Positions 7,125 to 10,895 of a stretch of DNA of 10,895 nt are shown piece by piece (the first letter of the stretch is position 1; every line of letters starts with the position of its first letter). The translations under genes and the position numbers were made by a program. The stretch is from Anaerolineaceae bacterium (lineage in GTDB: Bacteria; Chloroflexota; Anaerolineae; Anaerolineales; Anaerolineaceae): contig WOZB01000029.1 of assembly GCA_011620445.1 (NCBI GenBank), positions 1 to 10,895 on the forward strand, read 5' to 3'. The notes beneath the pieces were generated by a model. That model worked only from the letters and a program-made list of their open reading frames with translations, was not told the origin of the DNA and did no database searches.

Positions 7125-9661
7125 GCGCTCCTAAGAACAGCGTTGTATTGATGGTTAAGGTATCGCACAATCCGATTGCGGATGGTTTCGGCATCCTTCA
7201 CTCCCAAAGTTCTATCAGTCGCCTGGTAGGTCAGTTGATAAGCCATGGATTTCTTGCCTTCACCCAGTTTAGGGTCACGGTAGATATCAAAGAGCCTCAC
7301 CTCGACGAGAAGCTTGCCGCCAGACTGACGAATGGCATCTTCCAGTTCAGCAGCCGGCAGACTTTCATCCACAATGACGGCGATATCCTCGCTCATGGTT
7401 GGGAAATTTGAAAGTGACTGGAACTTGAAATTTCCCTGCGCCTTTTGGATCAATAGATCTGCATCCAGTTCAGCTGCATAGATGGGTACATCCTTGAAGT
7501 TGTAATTCGTCTTGACCATCGGGTGGATTTCACCCATTAACCCCAAGCATTCTTCCCCAATGAAGATTTGGGCACATTTCCCCGGATGAAAACTAGGGTC
7601 GCTGGCCGACTTAAAGGTCACTTTTGGCAGGTGCAAAGCGCTGAATAGCACTTCGAGCACAGCTTTCAGGTCATAGAAGTCAACCTGGCGGGGGTCATTA
7701 TCCAACCAGGTTGAAAGGTCGCGCGTACCGGTCATGCCGATGGTCAGATGATTGCTTTCCCTCGGTAAGGATTGATCCTGGATAGGTAAGAATACTGGGC
7801 CGATCTCGAACAGCGCCAGGCTATCCCTAAATTTTGTGTTGTATTCCAATAATTCCAGCATGGTTGGAAGAGTCCTGCGGCGCATTACGGTTCGTTCAGG
7901 CGTAATAGGATTTTTGATACGCACGTATTTTTCTTCCGGATTGCTATCGCGATTGGGAAAGATGGCGGCTTCGCGCTCTGGGGAGGTTTGCCGGTAGGTA
8001 AAGGTATCCTGTAGGCCAGCCTGAGCCAGGATTTCACGTATGCGGTCACTCATATCAACGTCCAGATTGCCGCGTTGGACCGGCAGCTCATGTGCCATCC
8101 GTGTAGCCGGAATCTTGTCATAACCATAGACCCGGCTGATCTCTTCCAATAGGTTAGCCTGGCCAATGAGCCCGGGTTCAATATCCAGGCGTATGGCGGG
8201 TGATTTGGCCGTGATTTGGCTGCCTTCAATCCGGCACTCAAAGCCCAGGCGTGTCAGGATATCCTCTGCTTCTGCTAGCGGGATAGCTATGCCAAGAAAA
8301 CGCTCAATGCGCTGATCAGAAAGGCTTACCACAGCTACTTCTGGCGGCATTGGGTACTGGTCGATGATACCCTCAACTACGCGGCCGCCGCCCCATTCAA
8401 GCAGTCTGCGAAGGCAAAGGCTTAATGCCTGGGCAGCCAGACCTGGGTGCACACCGCGCGAGAAGCGGTAAGAAGCTTCGCTGCTGATGCGGGTTTTGCT
8501 GCAGGTCTTGCGGATATTGATGAGGTTCCAGCTGGCTGCTTCAAGCAGAACCTTGCTGGTTTGCGGCAGAATACCGCTTTGCACGCCGCCCATCACTCCG
8601 GCAAGTGAAAGAGCCCCTTGGGTATCTGAAACTACAACCATCTGGGGGTCAAGTGACAGCTGGGTTCCATCCAATAATTGCAGTTTTTCATCAGGATTTG
8701 CCGTACGGGTGATAATTTTAGGCTTTGCCCCGCTACTGCGGTCCATTAAGGTGTCGTAGTCAAAAGCATGCAGAGGTTCGCCCGTGTCCAACATGGTGTA
8801 ATTGGTGGCATCCACCAGCGCGTCAATTGGGCGCATACCAGCCAAAGCCAGGCGGCGTTGCACCCAGTAGGGGCTGGGTTTTGCCTGGGTACCTTCTACC
8901 ATGCCGAGCATAAAGCGCGGGTTTAGGTCGGGATTGCGAATTTCCAGCCCGACTTTAGTCTCAATCTCAGTACCCGGTTTAAGGTCCAAACCCTTTGGCA
9001 GGTGAAGCTCGCGTTTGAAGCCGGCTGCCAATTCCCGGGCAATGCCCATCATGGCTGTGTTGCGCACCATATTTGGAAGTGTGGAGACCTCGAAGACGGC
9101 ATCGCCCATGTAGTCCGCCAACGGCATACCGGTTGGAGCATCCGCGTCAAGAATAATGACCCCGTTGTGCTCGTCGGAAATCCCCAACTCTTTCTCGCTG
9201 CAGATCATGGAAGAAGATTCTACGCCGCGGATCACAGCTTTCTTGAGTTTGCTGAGCACCTGCCCAGGCTGGTGACCGTCATAAATGATGGAGCCTTCCC
9301 TGGCGTAGGCCACTTTCAGCGGCTGCGCAAGTGGTCCCTGACCTTTGTAGGGCATTAAATTAGGCGCACCAGTCAGTACAGTATGCACACCGTTGCCGTC
9401 ATCCACCTGGCAGAGGGTCAGTTTATCCGCGTTGGGGTGGATGGCAACCTCATTCACCTGGGCAACCACAATCTTTTCCGGGTCCCAAGCCAGGCCTTCA
9501 AAGCGAAATTGCTGTTTGCCTCCTTCAAGCGGTTTTGATAAACCAACAACTTTGATGCCTTCAACTTCAAGGCCGAGCATGGTTAATTTGTAAGCAATCT
9601 CTTCGAGGCTTATGCCTTCGAGATCAACGTATTCTTTAATCCAGGAAAGTACTGCTTTCAT
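7121..9661 (-). CDS. pheT: Phenylalanine--tRNA ligase beta subunit
   Basis: Beta chain of the alpha2-beta2 enzyme that charges tRNA-Phe. At 846 aa it is somewhat longer than the usual roughly 800. Domains in order: the N-terminal B1 piece (1-40), the EMAP-type tRNA-binding domain (about 62-180, with HPNADKLTLCQVD, TGAPN and RGVESSSMICSEKELG), the B3/B4 editing domain (about 236-405, with DATNYTMLDTGEPLHAFDYD and SEASYRFSRGVHP), the B5 domain (about 432-510), the core catalytic-like domain (about 530-735, with LFEIGPVF) and the C-terminal FDX-ACB anticodon-binding domain (about 750-844, with DIAVIVDESLPA and YQLTYQATDRTL). Extra length sits at 42-60 and inside the tRNA-binding domain (about 103-135). 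The start ATG (9659-9661) has a strong GAGGAGAG ribosome-binding site in the 14-nt gap after pheS. The stop overlaps the transporter start. Expression is controlled by the T-box leader ahead of pheS. Confidence 0.97.
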   Translation of the reverse strand: MKAVLSWIKEYVDLEGISLEEIAYKLTMLGLEVEGIKVVGLSKPLEGGKQQFRFEGLAWDPEKIVVAQVNEVAIHPNADKLTLCQVDDGNGVHTVLTGAPNLMPYKGQGPLAQPLKVAYAREGSIIYDGHQPGQVLSKLKKAVIRGVESSSMICSEKELGISDEHNGVIILDADAPTGMPLADYMGDAVFEVSTLPNMVRNTAMMGIARELAAGFKRELHLPKGLDLKPGTEIETKVGLEIRNPDLNPRFMLGMVEGTQAKPSPYWVQRRLALAGMRPIDALVDATNYTMLDTGEPLHAFDYDTLMDRSSGAKPKIITRTANPDEKLQLLDGTQLSLDPQMVVVSDTQGALSLAGVMGGVQSGILPQTSKVLLEAASWNLINIRKTCSKTRISSEASYRFSRGVHPGLAAQALSLCLRRLLEWGGGRVVEGIIDQYPMPPEVAVVSLSDQRIERFLGIAIPLAEAEDILTRLGFECRIEGSQITAKSPAIRLDIEPGLIGQANLLEEISRVYGYDKIPATRMAHELPVQRGNLDVDMSDRIREILAQAGLQDTFTYRQTSPEREAAIFPNRDSNPEEKYVRIKNPITPERTVMRRRTLPTMLELLEYNTKFRDSLALFEIGPVFLPIQDQSLPRESNHLTIGMTGTRDLSTWLDNDPRQVDFYDLKAVLEVLFSALHLPKVTFKSASDPSFHPGKCAQIFIGEECLGLMGEIHPMVKTNYNFKDVPIYAAELDADLLIQKAQGNFKFQSLSNFPTMSEDIAVIVDESLPAAELEDAIRQSGGKLLVEVRLFDIYRDPKLGEGKKSMAYQLTYQATDRTLGVKDAETIRNRIVRYLNHQYNAVLRSA

Positions 9662-9668
9662 GTTTGTC

Positions 9669-9677
9669 TCTCCTCTT
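9669..9677 (-). promoter_or_regulatory. Ribosome-binding site of pheT
   Basis: AGAGGAGAG on the minus strand overlaps the TAA stop of pheS and lies 7 nt ahead of the pheT ATG. It fixes the pheT start and indicates coupled translation of the two subunits. Confidence 0.8.
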
Positions 9678-10710
9678 AGAACTGTTCGAGAAAGCGAATG
9701 TCGTTATTGCGAAAATAGCGGATGTCGTCCACCTGGTAGCGCAGCAATGTGGCACGGTCTACGCCCATACCGGCAGCAAAGCCGGTAAATATTTCGGGGT
9801 CGTAGCCGCCATATTCCAACACCCGGGGGTGCACCATGCCGCAGCCGCCCCATTCCAGCCATCCGCCGCCATGACAGACACCGCAGCCCTTGCCGCCGCA
9901 GACAAAGCACTCTACGTCCAGTTCGGCGCTCGGTTCCGTGAATGGGAAGTAGGAGGGCCGCAAGCGGATTTGGGTTTGCTCGCCGAACATGCGGCGGGCA
10001 AAATCCTGCAGCGTTCCCTTCAGGTCAGCAAAGGTGATACCCTTGTCAACTGCTAAAAGTTCAACCTGCATGAATTCAATTTCGTGGCTTTGATCCTGTT
10101 GCTCATAGCGGAAACAGGCTCCCGGTAGGATCACGCGGATGGGCTGTGGGCAATATTCCCGCATAGCGTGGATCTGGCCTGGCGATGTGTGCGTGCGCAA
10201 AACGATATTGTCTTTGTCAGTGTAGAAAGTATCCCACATGTCCCGGGCGGGATGATGGGGCGGAATATTAAGGAAAGTGAAATTGAAATCATCTGTTTCA
10301 ACCTCGGGGCTCTGGTAAATTTGGAAGCCCATTTGGCCGACTACCCGGTAGATTTCCTGGGCGGTAAGATTGAGCGGATGGATACGTCCCCGGCGTAAAC
10401 CTCGGCCTGGCAGGGTCACATCAATGGTTCCCTGGCTCATCCGCGCTTCCAGTTCTTTTTGTTTGATGAGAGCCAGTTTGCCAGCAAGTGCTGTTTCCAA
10501 AACGACCTTGGCAGCATTGACAGCTTTTCCAAAAGCAGGGCGTTCTTCGTTGGGCACCGTTACCACCTGCCCGAAAGCAGACATGGTTACGGAAGTTTTG
10601 CCCAGGTGATTTTGCTTCCACTGGTCCAGCTGAGCCTGATCCTGCACCTTCTCCAGATTTTCAAGCGCTGCAAGGCGCTCTGCTTCAAGTCTTCTCTCAA
10701 TTTCCAACAT
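9676..10710 (-). CDS. pheS: Phenylalanine--tRNA ligase alpha subunit
   Basis: Catalytic alpha chain of phenylalanyl-tRNA synthetase, a class II enzyme, 344 aa as annotated (near the usual size). An N-terminal charged coiled-coil arm (1-90), with LGK and the PNEERPAFGKAVNAAK signature, contacts tRNA. The catalytic domain has motif 1 around HPLNLTAQEI, then FLNIPPHHPARDMWDTFY and RTHTSPGQIHAM. Motif 2 is PGACFRYEQQDQSHEIEF and motif 3 is GFAAGMGVDRATLLRY. A cysteine cluster, C-x-x-C-x4-C-x-x-C (268-279), precedes the glycine-rich GGGWLEWGGCGMVHP segment; such a cluster occurs in some bacterial PheS proteins. I chose ATG 10708-10710 over an upstream in-frame TTG (10726-10728), because AGAGGA lies just before the ATG, nothing suitable lies before the TTG, and the resulting N-terminus (MLEIERRL) resembles the family. 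It is the first gene after the T-box leader. Confidence 0.96.
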   Translation of the reverse strand: MLEIERRLEAERLAALENLEKVQDQAQLDQWKQNHLGKTSVTMSAFGQVVTVPNEERPAFGKAVNAAKVVLETALAGKLALIKQKELEARMSQGTIDVTLPGRGLRRGRIHPLNLTAQEIYRVVGQMGFQIYQSPEVETDDFNFTFLNIPPHHPARDMWDTFYTDKDNIVLRTHTSPGQIHAMREYCPQPIRVILPGACFRYEQQDQSHEIEFMQVELLAVDKGITFADLKGTLQDFARRMFGEQTQIRLRPSYFPFTEPSAELDVECFVCGGKGCGVCHGGGWLEWGGCGMVHPRVLEYGGYDPEIFTGFAAGMGVDRATLLRYQVDDIRYFRNNDIRFLEQF

Positions 10711-10713
10711 GCT

Positions 10714-10719
10714 TCCTCT
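10714..10719 (-). promoter_or_regulatory. Ribosome-binding site of pheS that decides the start
   Basis: AGAGGA on the minus strand ends 3 nt before the ATG at 10710. The spacing is short but the match is good, and the alternative TTG start 18 nt upstream has none. This supports a 344-aa PheS. Confidence 0.6.
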
Positions 10720-10736
10720 TTTCTTCAACGGGCAAG

Positions 10737-10769
10737 AAAAAAACCCGCCCTTAATGCAAGGGACGGGTT
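10737..10769 (-). terminator. T-box-controlled intrinsic terminator
   Basis: On the minus strand, AACCCGTCCCTT (10758-10769) pairs with AAGGGCGGGTT (10742-10752) around a 5-nt loop, with one bulged U, and runs into an uninterrupted T-tract (10743-10737). It overlaps the antiterminator partner sequence, as expected for transcriptional T-box control, and ends 26 nt before the pheS start. Confidence 0.92.
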
Positions 10770-10775
10770 AAGTTA

Positions 10776-10790
10776 CCGCGGTACCACCCT
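10776..10790 (-). promoter_or_regulatory. T-box sequence (5' half of the antiterminator)
   Basis: The 15-nt AGGGTGGTACCGCGG on the minus strand is the diagnostic T-box element. Its AGGG can pair with the TCCCT of the terminator's 5' arm (10759-10763, minus strand), giving the competing antiterminator. TGGT is the bulge that contacts the tRNA acceptor end. Confidence 0.93.
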
Positions 10791-10883
10791 CGTTGGCCAA
10801 AATTCCGGCCCACTCGTTTGCCTATAACGCGGCATCCCGATGCCAACTACAACCTTGCGGCTTCACCAGCACAACTCCGGAGG

Positions 10884-10886
10884 GAA
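10884..10886 (-). promoter_or_regulatory. Candidate T-box specifier codon UUC (Phe)
   Basis: On the minus strand the sequence GAAG-TTC-CCTCCGGAG lies where the 3' side of the Stem I specifier loop and the following CxCC-GAG strand normally fall. UUC is a Phe codon and matches the regulated gene. The base after it is C rather than the usual purine, and the opposite strand of Stem I is outside the window, so the exact register is not proven. Confidence 0.6.
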
Positions 10887-10895
10887 CTTCGGCAT

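Larger units (their letters stand above)
10737..10895 (-). ncRNA. T-box riboswitch leader of pheST (5' part cut by window edge)
   Basis: This is the untranslated leader ahead of pheS. Read on the minus strand it holds the near-invariant T-box sequence AGGGTGGTACCGCGG (10776-10790) and, 5' of it, a CGTTATA ... GAGTGG stretch typical of the region between Stem I and the antiterminator. A GGCAT-CGGG-ATGCC hairpin resembles the Stem II A/B part, and an intrinsic terminator lies 3' of it. The UGGU in the T-box bulge would pair with an ACCA tRNA end, which agrees with the A73 of tRNA-Phe. The 5' strand of Stem I lies beyond the window. Known mechanism for the class: uncharged tRNA binds the specifier codon and the bulge, the antiterminator forms and transcription continues into pheS. 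The leader should thus raise pheST expression when charged tRNA-Phe is short. Confidence 0.93.

Noticed and set aside
9002..9358. 118-aa open frame on the plus strand
   Set aside because: It is antisense to the tRNA-binding region of pheT, has no family resemblance and no ribosome-binding site that would set it apart.
9664..10056. 130-aa open frame on the plus strand
   Set aside because: It is antisense to the 3' part of pheS, whose frame carries the conserved motif 3. The Ala-rich product looks like a shadow of GC-rich codons.
10726..10728. TTG start for pheS, 18 nt upstream of the ATG
   Set aside because: There is no Shine-Dalgarno sequence before it, while AGAGGA precedes the ATG at 10710; in addition, the TTG would place the start very near the T-box terminator.
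10459..10827. 122-aa open frame on the plus strand across the pheS start and T-box leader
   Set aside because: It runs through the conserved T-box and terminator in the wrong orientation and is explained by those elements plus pheS.

Overview
The window reads like a chromosomal segment from a moderate-GC bacterium that uses T-box riboswitches. My best guess is a Chloroflexota (Anaerolineae-like) genome. The T-box leader narrows the field mainly to Firmicutes, Actinobacteria and Chloroflexota. The long PheT, the PheS with a cysteine cluster and the run of GT-C-like membrane proteins fit Chloroflexota, but this placement is inference from protein character, not a search result. No mobile element, CRISPR array, rRNA or tRNA gene was seen.

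Left edge (1-1126, + strand): the 3' part of a nicotinate phosphoribosyltransferase-family gene (NAD salvage), closed by a strong intrinsic terminator. Its reading frame is open to the window edge, so the start lies outside.

Left-centre (1152-5736, + strand): three consecutive, nearly equal-length genes (510, 507 and 507 aa) that are clear paralogues of one another. All are polytopic membrane proteins with an acidic S-D-E-x-D-Y motif just after the first membrane segment and a conserved soluble C-terminal block. This is the architecture of GT-C (PMT/ArnT/GT39-like) glycosyltransferases, which move sugars from polyprenyl-phosphate donors on the outer face of the membrane. They are packed with 4-nt and 0-nt gaps and almost certainly form one transcription unit. 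The third copy is visibly more AT-rich. This tandem triplet is the least ordinary part of the window.

Convergent junction (5737-5856): 120 nt, AT-rich, with two inverted repeats but no textbook terminator.

Right half (- strand, transcribed from beyond 10895 toward 5857): a T-box leader with a terminator and a UUC candidate specifier, then pheS, pheT, an EamA/DMT-type transporter that overlaps the pheT stop codon by 4 nt, and a small DsrE-like protein matching the C-terminal domain of the selenium-metabolism protein YedF. The visible logic is that uncharged tRNA-Phe stabilises the antiterminator and so raises transcription of both phenylalanyl-tRNA synthetase subunits. Because the genes are tightly spaced and no terminator is visible between them, the transporter and the YedF-like protein may be induced with them.
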